DNA from: Ardenticatenaceae bacterium | GTDB lineage: Bacteria; Chloroflexota; Anaerolineae; Promineifilales; Promineifilaceae | Direction of reading: 5' to 3' | DNA: 64,000 bases | Assembly: GCA_020634235.1 (NCBI GenBank) | Contig: JACKCB010000002.1 | Coordinates: forward strand, 1,364,001-1,428,000 | Part shown: positions 42,302 through 49,382 of the stretch, piece after piece | How positions within the stretch are numbered: position 1 is the first letter of the stretch | How the letters are laid out: the number at the start of each line of letters is the position of its first letter | Notes under the pieces: generated by a model | What the model was told of the DNA's origin: nothing | What the model saw: the letters and a program-made list of their open reading frames with translations, nothing else | Database searches by the model: none | Translations under genes and position numbers: made by a program

Positions 42302-43333
42302 TCACTGCCCGCACCAGGCCGGCCCTTTGTCAGTGCCCATGTCGTAGGTAAGGCGGGCTGTGCCGCTGCCGTCACGGTTGATCATGAACAGCTCCCAATT
42401 CACCGTGCGGTCGCTGGCAAAGACGATTTTGTCGTTGCCCATCCAGAAGGGGTCGGCGCTGTTTTGGTCCATGTCGCTGGTCAGGATGGTGGGGTTGGAC
42501 CCGTCGGCGTTCATGATCCAGAGGTTAAAGAAGCCCACGCCCTTAGATTCAAAGACGACCGACTGCCCATCGGGCGAAACACGGGGGTGAAAGTTGATGG
42601 CGTCGTTGTTGGTGAGCTGGGTGGGCGGGGCGCTGCTGCCATACTCCATGACGTAGACGTCCCAGTTGCCGTCCCGGTTACTGACAAAATAGAGCTTGCT
42701 GCCGTCGGGGGACCAGAAGGGATGGGCGTTGCTCACCCCGGCCGGGTCCATACAGCCCAGACTGCTGCCATTCACGTCGGCAAAGCAGATGTTGAACTGC
42801 GCCCCGGGATTCGTTTGGTAAGCCACAATCTGGCCGTTGGGCGACCAGGCCGGGGACCATTCCAGGGTCGTTGGCGCAGGCGTGTTCAACAATGGCGACT
42901 TGCCAGAGCCATCGCGGTTCATGATATAGATCTCCGAGTCGGTTGGGCCACCAACTTCGTAGGTATACACAATCTGCTGGCAGTCGGGCGACCATTGTGG
43001 TTCATACGCCTTTTGCGGGTCGTCGGTTAGTTGGGTTAGTTCGCCGCTGGCCCCATCCAGCAGGAAGACCTGCAAGATACCATCCCGCTCCGAATGGAAG
43101 GCGATCTGGCCTTCAAATTGGGGCACCTCGCCGTCTGGCAGTTGGGCCGCGCCGCCGGGCGCGGGATAGGCCCCTTCGGGGGCCGGGTAAGCGCCGCCAC
43201 CCGGAGCCGTAACGTCTGATGGCGCGGAGGGGTTGCTCACCGCTGGGGTTGGGGTTGTCTCCCCGGCCGGGCCGCAAGCAGCCAACAGCAAGAGCAAAAT
43301 GACAGTAAGCAGCAGTAAAGTTATCTTCTTCAT
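42302..43333 (-). CDS. TolB-like beta-propeller lipoprotein (PD40 repeats)
   Basis: This 343-residue lipoprotein has a signal ending in LLLLLAACG (lipobox Cys near 20) and a Pro/Ala/Gly-rich linker (about 22-75). Five to six PD40 propeller blades follow, each with W-SPDG or similar: EPQWSPDCQQIVY, SPAWSPNGQIVAY, HPFWSPDGSKLYF, HPRVSPDGQSVVF, DPFWMGNDKIVF. Such propellers are protein or ligand-binding platforms; no catalytic motif is visible. AAGGAG lies 14 bases before the ATG. It stands upstream of the phosphodiesterase pair on the same strand. Confidence 0.88.
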   Translation of the reverse strand: MKKITLLLLTVILLLLLAACGPAGETTPTPAVSNPSAPSDVTAPGGGAYPAPEGAYPAPGGAAQLPDGEVPQFEGQIAFHSERDGILQVFLLDGASGELTQLTDDPQKAYEPQWSPDCQQIVYTYEVGGPTDSEIYIMNRDGSGKSPLLNTPAPTTLEWSPAWSPNGQIVAYQTNPGAQFNICFADVNGSSLGCMDPAGVSNAHPFWSPDGSKLYFVSNRDGNWDVYVMEYGSSAPPTQLTNNDAINFHPRVSPDGQSVVFESKGVGFFNLWIMNADGSNPTILTSDMDQNSADPFWMGNDKIVFASDRTVNWELFMINRDGSGTARLTYDMGTDKGPAWCGQ

Positions 43334-43434
43334 ACCTGATCCAAACTCCTTGGCATACAGTTTGTCGGCCGGCCAGCCCGTCCGTCCGTCTGCCCTCCGG
43401 GACAGATATGGATAGGCGGCCCGGCCGGGACTTG

Positions 43435-44268
43435 TTACGAAAATGATTGCCGCGCCTGGTTCAGCGCCCGCAGCTTAATCCAGCCAATCCGCCAGCTAAG
43501 CCGGGCCAGCCGGGCATCCCGCGCAAGCAGCAGATCCGACAGCGGGTCAGCCAGCAGGCGGCGCAGCGTGCCGGCAAAAAGCGTCCAGGGGCGCGCCCGG
43601 TTCAGCCTTTTGGCCCGGTACCCGGCCGCGTACCAGGCAGACATGGCGCGCAGCAGACTCTCTTCGCTGTCCTGGCGCTGGTGATAGACCTGAGCCTGGG
43701 GCAAATAGCGCAGGCAGTAGCCGGCCGCATTCAGGCGCAGGCCCACATCCACATCCTCAGCGTTGGTGCGAAAAGCGGGATCAAAGCCACCCACCTGCCG
43801 CAGCGCAGCCACGCGGTAAGACATGCACAGGCCAAAAAGGTGCTCAACATCCCTGGCCCGCGCGCCGTGTCCCTGCACCGCGTGGGCCTGCCGCCAGCGG
43901 TCGGCCAGGGTCTGGATGTTGGCCTCGATGCCCTGCCCGCCCACGCCGGCCACCTCCGGCCGGTCGTAGCCAGACAGCAGCGTGGCGATCAGCTGCGGTG
44001 AGGCCAGGGCATCCACATCCACAAAGATGAGGATGTCGCCGGTGGCCTCGGCCAGGGCGGTGTTGCGGGCGTGGGCCAGGCCTTTGTTGCCCGCGTGTTG
44101 GATAAGGCGCACCGGGTAGCGCCGCACAATGGCCACGCTGTCATCGGTGGAGCCATCGTCAATGACCAGAATCTCCCCGGCCGGGTGCGTCTGGTCCAGC
44201 AGCGATTCAATGACTGCGCCCACGTAAGCCGCGCCATTGTAGCAAGGAACCGCCACAGAAATTGACAT
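43435..44268 (-). CDS. Glycosyltransferase family 2 protein
   Basis: This 277-residue GT-A enzyme has the N-terminal SISVAVPCYNGAAYVGAVIESLLDQ and LVIDDGSTDDS near 38 for the UDP-sugar. ILIFVDVDAL near 85 carries the metal-binding D-x-D, and RTNAEDVDVGLRLNAAGY near 180 the ED catalytic region. The C-terminal 70 residues are basic and may be membrane-associated. No membrane span is visible. It follows the epimerase gene on the same strand. The donor sugar is unknown. Confidence 0.9.
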   Translation of the reverse strand: MSISVAVPCYNGAAYVGAVIESLLDQTHPAGEILVIDDGSTDDSVAIVRRYPVRLIQHAGNKGLAHARNTALAEATGDILIFVDVDALASPQLIATLLSGYDRPEVAGVGGQGIEANIQTLADRWRQAHAVQGHGARARDVEHLFGLCMSYRVAALRQVGGFDPAFRTNAEDVDVGLRLNAAGYCLRYLPQAQVYHQRQDSEESLLRAMSAWYAAGYRAKRLNRARPWTLFAGTLRRLLADPLSDLLLARDARLARLSWRIGWIKLRALNQARQSFS

Positions 44269-44290
44269 AATGCTCAATCTCTCGCCCGCC

Positions 44291-45244
44291 TCAATTCGTG
44301 CTGCGCGCCCAGGCAATGGTGCGCGCCACCCCTTCGGCAAAGGAAACTTGTGGTTCCCAGCCCAGCGTGCGCCGAATGTGGCCGATGTCTGCCGTCATGT
44401 GGCGCTGGTCGCCGGGACGCTCAGGGCCGTACCGCCGGGGCCAGGCGGCCGGGTCGTGCCCCAGGGCCGCGGCCACAGTTTGCACCACGGCATGAACGGA
44501 GTGTCCCTGGCCTATGCCCAGGTTAAACACCTGGCCATGAGCTGCCGGCGACTGCCAGGCAGTGACCCAGGCGTTGACCACATCGTCGATGTAGACAAAA
44601 TCGCGCGACTGTTCGCCGTCGCCAAAGATGTTGACCGGCTCTTCGCGCAGCACGTTGCCGATGAAGATGCCCATCACGCCCTGGTAGGGGTTGTCCAACC
44701 GCTGGCGGGGGCCATAAACGTTGAACATGCGAAAGGAGGTGACGTGCAGCGGGCGGGCCAGGTCGGTACGCGCCCCGGTGGCGTGCACGTACCGCTCGGC
44801 GGCGTATTTGGTAATGCCGTAGTAGGAGACGGGAACGCAGGCGGTCTCCTCATCCACGGGCAACCCGGCCGGGTGGCCATAGGCGGTCATGGAGCTGGCA
44901 AAGAGCAGCCGCGGCACCCCGTGGGCCAGGCAGTGCTGGGTCACGTTCACCGTACCCCCCACGTTGATGGCCAGGTCGGCCAACGGATCATCAAAGGAGC
45001 GCACGGTGGAGGCCTGCCCGGCGATGTGAAAGACGGCATCCAACGGTTGGGCAAAGGCGCGGGCCAGGTCGGCCGGCTCGCGCACATCGCCCTTGATGTA
45101 GGCCGCCCCGGCCGGGACGTTGTCCACGGAACCGGTCGACTCATTGTCCAGAATAACCACGTCATGCCCCAGGGCCAGCAGCCGCTGGGCCATGTGACTG
45201 CCAATAAAACCGGCACCGCCGGTCACTAACACGCGCTTTGTCAA
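44291..45244 (-). CDS. NAD-dependent nucleotide-sugar epimerase/dehydratase
   Basis: This 317-residue extended SDR has VLVTGGAGFIGSHMAQ at 5-20, VILDNESTGS near 30, FHIAGQASTVRSFDDP near 72, the catalytic YYGITKYAAE near 140 and VYGPRQRLDNPYQGV near 175. It is closest to UDP-glucose 4-epimerases and dTDP-glucose 4,6-dehydratases; the exact reaction is not clear. It starts with TTG at 45244, supported by AAGGAG seven bases upstream. It is next to a GT2 gene and probably supplies its donor sugar. Confidence 0.9.
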   Translation of the reverse strand: MTKRVLVTGGAGFIGSHMAQRLLALGHDVVILDNESTGSVDNVPAGAAYIKGDVREPADLARAFAQPLDAVFHIAGQASTVRSFDDPLADLAINVGGTVNVTQHCLAHGVPRLLFASSMTAYGHPAGLPVDEETACVPVSYYGITKYAAERYVHATGARTDLARPLHVTSFRMFNVYGPRQRLDNPYQGVMGIFIGNVLREEPVNIFGDGEQSRDFVYIDDVVNAWVTAWQSPAAHGQVFNLGIGQGHSVHAVVQTVAAALGHDPAAWPRRYGPERPGDQRHMTADIGHIRRTLGWEPQVSFAEGVARTIAWARSTN

Positions 45245-45332
45245 GGGTTGCTCCTTCAGGTTACAGGTAATGGCGGCCAGCGCCGGGCGCTAGCGATCAC
45301 CAGGCTGGTGACAAACTTTCAAAACGTTTCGT

Positions 45333-46235
45333 TTATACCCCACTTCGGCGCTGGTGCAATGCCGTTTGGGCCAGCCCCACGCACCAGGCGACTTTGCTCA
45401 GGAAGACGCCGGGCGCGGCCGGCCAGTAGCGGCGCGTGGCTGGCTGGCGGAGGTACATGCGCAGGGTGGCATACAGGCAGATCGGCGGGGCCAGCAGCAG
45501 GGTGAGCCACCCGTGGCGCAGGTAAATGGGCGTCGCCAGAAAATCGACCATGTCGGGCCTGATTTTGACGGAGTAGCGGCCGTAGGTGTGGGCGTGGCGC
45601 AGCAGGGCGCGCCAATCGGCCCGGCCGGGTTGGTGCAGCACCACCGCGGCCGGCACAAAATGGAGGTCGTAGCCGGCCTGGCGCATGCGGGTGGTCCATT
45701 CGGCATCTTCCCCGGCCGGGCGGGGGTAGCTCTCGTTGAACAAGCCCACCCGCGCCACCACCTGGCGACGCACGCACAGGTTCAGGCTGGGCAGAAGGAG
45801 GCGTATTCCCGGCCGGGAGGTGGGCAGCAGCTCGTAGAACCAGCTCACGTTGTCGCACAAGGTCCAGTAATCGTCGGCAGTAAAAGCGACACTACCGCCA
45901 GCCACAGCCACACCGGGGTCGGCAAAAGGGGCGGTGAGCCGGGCCAGCCAGTCGGGGGCAGGGATGCAGTCGGCATCGGTGAAGCAGAGCAAATCTCCCT
46001 GGGCCGCCTGGATGCCGAGGTTGCGCGCCCCGGCCGGGGGCGTGGGCTGCGGGGTGCGGATGAAGCGCACCCGCTCATCCTCCTGCACCAACCCTGGCTC
46101 GTCCATGCCCACCACCAGCACTTCGTAACCGGTCCCGGCCGGGGCCGGTATCTGCCGTCGCAGCGCGGCCAGGGTCTGGTCAATGACCGGTGAGTTCAGG
46201 TTGGGGATAATGACCGAGATGGTGGGGTGAGTCAT
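45333..46235 (-). CDS. Glycosyltransferase family 2 protein
   Basis: This is a 300-residue GT-A enzyme. TISVIIPNLNSPVID at 4-18 is the N-terminal strand, DLLCFTDADCIPAPDWL near 82 holds the D-x-D motif and RPAGEDAEWTTRMRQAGYDL near 180 the ED motif of the active site. A hydrophobic hairpin near 240-265 (LTLLLAPPICLYATLRMYL) suggests membrane association. The ATG at 46235 lacks a clear ribosome site, but the conserved strand begins directly after it. It belongs to the minus-strand polysaccharide gene group. Confidence 0.9.
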   Translation of the reverse strand: MTHPTISVIIPNLNSPVIDQTLAALRRQIPAPAGTGYEVLVVGMDEPGLVQEDERVRFIRTPQPTPPAGARNLGIQAAQGDLLCFTDADCIPAPDWLARLTAPFADPGVAVAGGSVAFTADDYWTLCDNVSWFYELLPTSRPGIRLLLPSLNLCVRRQVVARVGLFNESYPRPAGEDAEWTTRMRQAGYDLHFVPAAVVLHQPGRADWRALLRHAHTYGRYSVKIRPDMVDFLATPIYLRHGWLTLLLAPPICLYATLRMYLRQPATRRYWPAAPGVFLSKVAWCVGLAQTALHQRRSGV

Positions 46236-46385
46236 GAGTCGTCGTTCAGGCAGTTGCGGCCGGGCCGCGTCTGGCGCAAGAGAGGGCATTTGTACCGCTG
46301 TGCTGGCTGAATTTTGGCCCAACGATAGTCGTTTCGCAACCTTCCCGGGGGAGTGTGTAGGCAACTGCTAATAAAGGGCGGGGCG

Positions 46386-46415
46386 GTGGGCACACCCCGG
46401 CCGGGGTATGCCCAC
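46386..46415. repeat. Near-perfect 30-bp palindrome centred on CCGGCCGG
   Basis: GTGGGCA-C-ACCCCGG and CCGGGGT-A-TGCCCAC form a 30-base inverted repeat with a single C/A mismatch. Its centre is the genome-wide CCCCGGCCGGGG element. It lies in the 212-bp gap after the sulfatase-like gene and may act as a terminator, although no T run follows. Confidence 0.7.
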
Positions 46416-46447
46416 TGTTCGCCAGAGCCGGGCCGCCGTCTAGGGGG

Positions 46448-47956
46448 CTAGCAAGGAGCGGGCCGCCAGGGATCCAGCAGCGCCGCCTCCGTGTTTAGCG
46501 ATTCCAGGAAATTGATCAGGTAGCTGTGCAGGCTGCGTGCCGTGGCGCAGTTGCTGCCCAGCACGTTGTTCTGCTGCTGCGGGTCGCTGGGCAGGTGGTA
46601 TAACATGCTGGCCACGTGCCCGCCGCCATGCTGCAGCGACCACTCGCCATCGGTCACCATGAGGAGCGGATCCTGGGCCAGCGGGGTTTTTAGCGAGCGG
46701 CCGGCCACCACGGCCGGGTGGGTAGGGCTGGTACCATCGTTGATGACCGGCAGCAGCGAGACCCCTTCCGTGGTGCCGGGATCGGCCACCCCGGCCATCT
46801 CTAAAATCGTCGGCATCAGGTCGGCCGGCTGGGCCAGGGCGGCAATGCGCTTGGGGGCCATGCCCGGCATGCGCACCATGAGCGGCACGTGTACCAACTC
46901 CTCCCACATCGGGTAGCTGCGCTGCACCGTCTCTGTGTCCCACGTTTTCCCCACCGCGTTGTGCTCGCCAAACAGAAACCCATGGTCGGAGAAGAGGATG
47001 ACGATGGTGTTGTTGTCTAGCCCCAGGTTGGCCAGCTCGTTGAGGAAATTGCCAAACCAATGGTCCACCATGGTCACTTCCGCTTTGTACAGGGCGCGCA
47101 CATGGTTCAATTCGGCCGCGGTCAGGTAATCGGGCGGCGCGTAGGCCGGATAGATAACCGATTCGCCCACGTAGCCGGGGTCATAGAGGTCCACATAGCT
47201 CTGCGGCGCGTCGAATGGCTCGTGCGGGTCAAAGGAATCGATGTGCAGGTAGAAGGCGTTTTCGCTGCCGCTGTGGCGCAGCCAGTTGATGCCTTCCTTA
47301 AAGGTACGGGCAGCCATGAAATCATCATCCCCGCTGCGGGTAGACATGTTGCGTAAATATTGCTGTACGTGCGCGGCCCCATGGCGGAATTTGCTGGGGT
47401 CGGCCGGCAGGGGTGGATTCAGTGGCGTGGCCCGCCAGCGGTCTTCTTCTTGCCCGCGCACCCACTCCCACGATTGGAAAGCGCGATTAAAGGTGAAGTG
47501 GTCCTTGTAATGGAGGGTATCAAAGACCAGCCCGGTGGTATAGCCGGCGTTGTTGAGGACATCGGCAAGGACCAGTTCGTCCTCTGGCAGGTCGGCCCAG
47601 CCCATGCGCGTGTACATGTACCGGCCGGTGAGGAATTCCGCCCGGTTGAGCACGGTGGGGAAACCGGCTGCGTACGCCTTGTCAAAGACCTGGGATTCGG
47701 CAGCAAAGGCGTCGATGTTGGGTGTGTGTATGCCGGCGTTCCCATGAAAGCCCACGTGGTCATAGCGCAGGGTGTCTAGCACGATGCTGATGATGTTGGG
47801 CCGGTCGCTTTCCAGCGAGCGAGTGACGCGGGGCAGGTAGGTGTACTGCTGCTCGCGGAGGTGGGCGTACAGGGTGGAACCCAAGACGGTGGCAGCGCCG
47901 GCCGCCCCGGCTCCGGCCAGGAATTTGCGGCGCGAGATTTTGGTTTTTCGACTCAT
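46448..47956 (-). CDS. Tat-exported sulfatase-fold hydrolase with Thr in place of the formylglycine Cys
   Basis: This is a 502-residue exported enzyme. The Tat signal SRRKFLAGAGAAGAA (8-22) precedes a sulfatase/alkaline-phosphatase fold. RPNIISIVLDTLRYD near 52-66 has the first metal aspartate, DSFDPHEPFD the substrate region, ILFSDHGFLFGEH near 325 the second metal pair. Aligning the LTG of AEFLTGRY with the LTG of C-x-P-S-R-A-x-x-L-T-G places Thr101 where the Cys/Ser converted to formylglycine should be, and the Arg is kept. It therefore cannot mature as a normal sulfatase; Thr nucleophiles occur in phosphatases of the superfamily. AAGGAGCACACC precedes the ATG at 47956. It likely acts on an external polymer or lipid. 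Confidence 0.85.
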   Translation of the reverse strand: MSRKTKISRRKFLAGAGAAGAATVLGSTLYAHLREQQYTYLPRVTRSLESDRPNIISIVLDTLRYDHVGFHGNAGIHTPNIDAFAAESQVFDKAYAAGFPTVLNRAEFLTGRYMYTRMGWADLPEDELVLADVLNNAGYTTGLVFDTLHYKDHFTFNRAFQSWEWVRGQEEDRWRATPLNPPLPADPSKFRHGAAHVQQYLRNMSTRSGDDDFMAARTFKEGINWLRHSGSENAFYLHIDSFDPHEPFDAPQSYVDLYDPGYVGESVIYPAYAPPDYLTAAELNHVRALYKAEVTMVDHWFGNFLNELANLGLDNNTIVILFSDHGFLFGEHNAVGKTWDTETVQRSYPMWEELVHVPLMVRMPGMAPKRIAALAQPADLMPTILEMAGVADPGTTEGVSLLPVINDGTSPTHPAVVAGRSLKTPLAQDPLLMVTDGEWSLQHGGGHVASMLYHLPSDPQQQNNVLGSNCATARSLHSYLINFLESLNTEAALLDPWRPAPC

Positions 47957-48116
47957 GGTGTGCTCCTTGCTGGACAATTGGAAATAGACCGGCTCGCGCC
48001 AGACCGGTTCAGGCCCCGGCCGGGTGCGCGAACACCGCCTGGAATATCTGGCAACAATACCCTATTCACGCTTAAAAAGGGACAAGCGCGGCTCGCAATC
48101 TTTCGAGCAGGATGTC

Positions 48117-48145
48117 TTGCCAACCAGTTGTATAAGTAGTATAAA
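48117..48145 (+). promoter_or_regulatory. Promoter of the lectin-domain gene
   Basis: TTGCCA (48117-48122) and TATAAA (48140-48145) are separated by 17 bp, with a second TATAAG-like box overlapping. The leader of about 130 nt contains a perfect 8-bp hairpin (GCCCACTC 48165-48172 with GAGTGGGC 48183-48190). The rest of the 326-bp gap from 47957 to 48282 shows no gene. Confidence 0.65.
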
Positions 48146-48282
48146 GCCCTGGACAGCTTTGTCAGCCCACTCCAAAAGCTTAGAGTGGGCGGAATTTGGT
48201 CGAGAATCGTGGCAGCGATGAGCGGGCCAGCATCGTCCCTCCTGTTCCCCCGGTTCCGCAGTAGTGCAGATAAGTATCCAGA

Positions 48283-49191
48283 ATGTCTTCTTCGCCTGAA
48301 AAGTTTGGCTCGCTCCTGACACAGGGTATCTACAAGCTGAAGAGCAGGGAACCGGAGAAGTCGGTGGCCATGATTCAGGACGAGTTGGGGTATGCCATCG
48401 GGCGTAAGGGGGGGTCGGCGATCCAGTATTGGCGCGGGGGGCGCATTCCGGCCAATGAGGCGGAGGTAACGGCCCTGGCCCGGGAGATTGTGCGGCGTGG
48501 TGGCCTGGACGAAGCGTGGCTGCGCGCGTTTTTGCGCAGCGCCGGTTGCACCGGGCAGCCGGCGCTGTTTGCTGAGCTGTTTCCGCCAGACCAGGTGGCA
48601 ACTGTGGCTGAACCGGTGGCGCAGCCAGCCCCGGCCGGGTATGAGGCCGATGTGCGCGAGATGGTGGATACACCCCGGCCGGGGTCCCCCCACACCGCCT
48701 GGCGACCCATTGCTCTCATCCTGGCCCTGCTCATCCTGGCCCTCTTCGGCTACCAGGTCTGGCAAACCTTCGCCCGCGCCACGCAAGAAACCAGGACCGT
48801 GAATGCCAACTACGGCTGGCAGTCCACGCGCATCCGCCTGCAAGCCGGCGACACCGTAGACATCCAGGTCATCGACGGCACGTGGACACAATGGCAGGGA
48901 GTACGCCCCCAAACCAGTGGCAACGGCTTTCCGCTGGACGACCAGGTTGAATACATCTGCACCCGCGCCCCCGGCCGGGCCGACTGCGAGCGCTTCCCCA
49001 TGCCCGATTTTCCCGTGGGGGCACTCATCGGCAAGGTAGAGGGCCAGCTCTTTGGCATTGGCCAGGAGCGCACCGGCATCCTGATTCAAGAGCCGGGCAT
49101 CTTGCTGCTGCGCATGAACGACGACGACAGCGGCCTGCGCGATAACGATGGCGTACTAACCGTGCGCATCGTAATTGAACACAGCCCATAG
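48283..49191 (+). CDS. Membrane protein: HTH-like N-terminus, TM helix, LecA-like lectin domain
   Basis: This is a 302-residue protein. Residues 1-90 resemble a compact helical DNA-binding or protein-binding module (SVAMIQDELGYAIGRKGGSAIQYWRGGRIP). One membrane helix lies at about 145-165. The C-terminal 135 residues look like the galactose-binding lectin LecA/PA-IL fold: NANYGWQSTRIRLQAGDTVDIQVIDGTWTQW, FPVGALIGKVEG and MNDDDSGLRDNDGVLTVRI, the last matching the calcium-binding N-D...D-N-S/D-G loop. Both lectin and a putative intracellular HTH on one polypeptide suggest a transmembrane carbohydrate sensor, which is inference. Confidence 0.7.
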   Translation: MSSSPEKFGSLLTQGIYKLKSREPEKSVAMIQDELGYAIGRKGGSAIQYWRGGRIPANEAEVTALAREIVRRGGLDEAWLRAFLRSAGCTGQPALFAELFPPDQVATVAEPVAQPAPAGYEADVREMVDTPRPGSPHTAWRPIALILALLILALFGYQVWQTFARATQETRTVNANYGWQSTRIRLQAGDTVDIQVIDGTWTQWQGVRPQTSGNGFPLDDQVEYICTRAPGRADCERFPMPDFPVGALIGKVEGQLFGIGQERTGILIQEPGILLLRMNDDDSGLRDNDGVLTVRIVIEHSP

Positions 49192-49204
49192 CGGTGGCGC
49201 TTAC

Positions 49205-49232
49205 TTGTCGCCAATGTGAAAAAGCGTACAAT
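49205..49232 (+). promoter_or_regulatory. Candidate promoter before the Sat-CysC operon
   Basis: TTGTCG and TACAAT are separated by 16 bp. The box lies just after the lectin-domain gene and ends six bases before a terminator hairpin, so it may drive a short attenuated transcript or be fortuitous. Confidence 0.35.
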
Positions 49233-49237
49233 GGGCA

Positions 49238-49266
49238 GGCATTGCCCACCAGCAATGCCTTTTTTT
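49238..49266 (+). terminator. Rho-independent terminator between the lectin-domain gene and sat
   Basis: GGCATTGC (49238-49245) pairs perfectly with GCAATGCC (49252-49259) and is followed by seven T. It ends the lectin-domain transcript, and because a candidate promoter lies directly upstream it could also act as an attenuator for the sat operon. Confidence 0.9.
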
Positions 49267-49382
49267 GCCTGACGAAAACCGTAGCACCATAAACACGCCA
49301 TACATTTCCACCAAAGCCCACCTCACAACAACTCAGCGTCTTGTTTATCTGCGGACGAATGACCTGACAGGAGTATTTAACC

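Noticed and set aside
48015..48282. Small gene in the gap before the lectin-domain gene
   Set aside because: Open frames there lack ribosome sites and overlap the promoter and hairpin of the lectin-domain gene.
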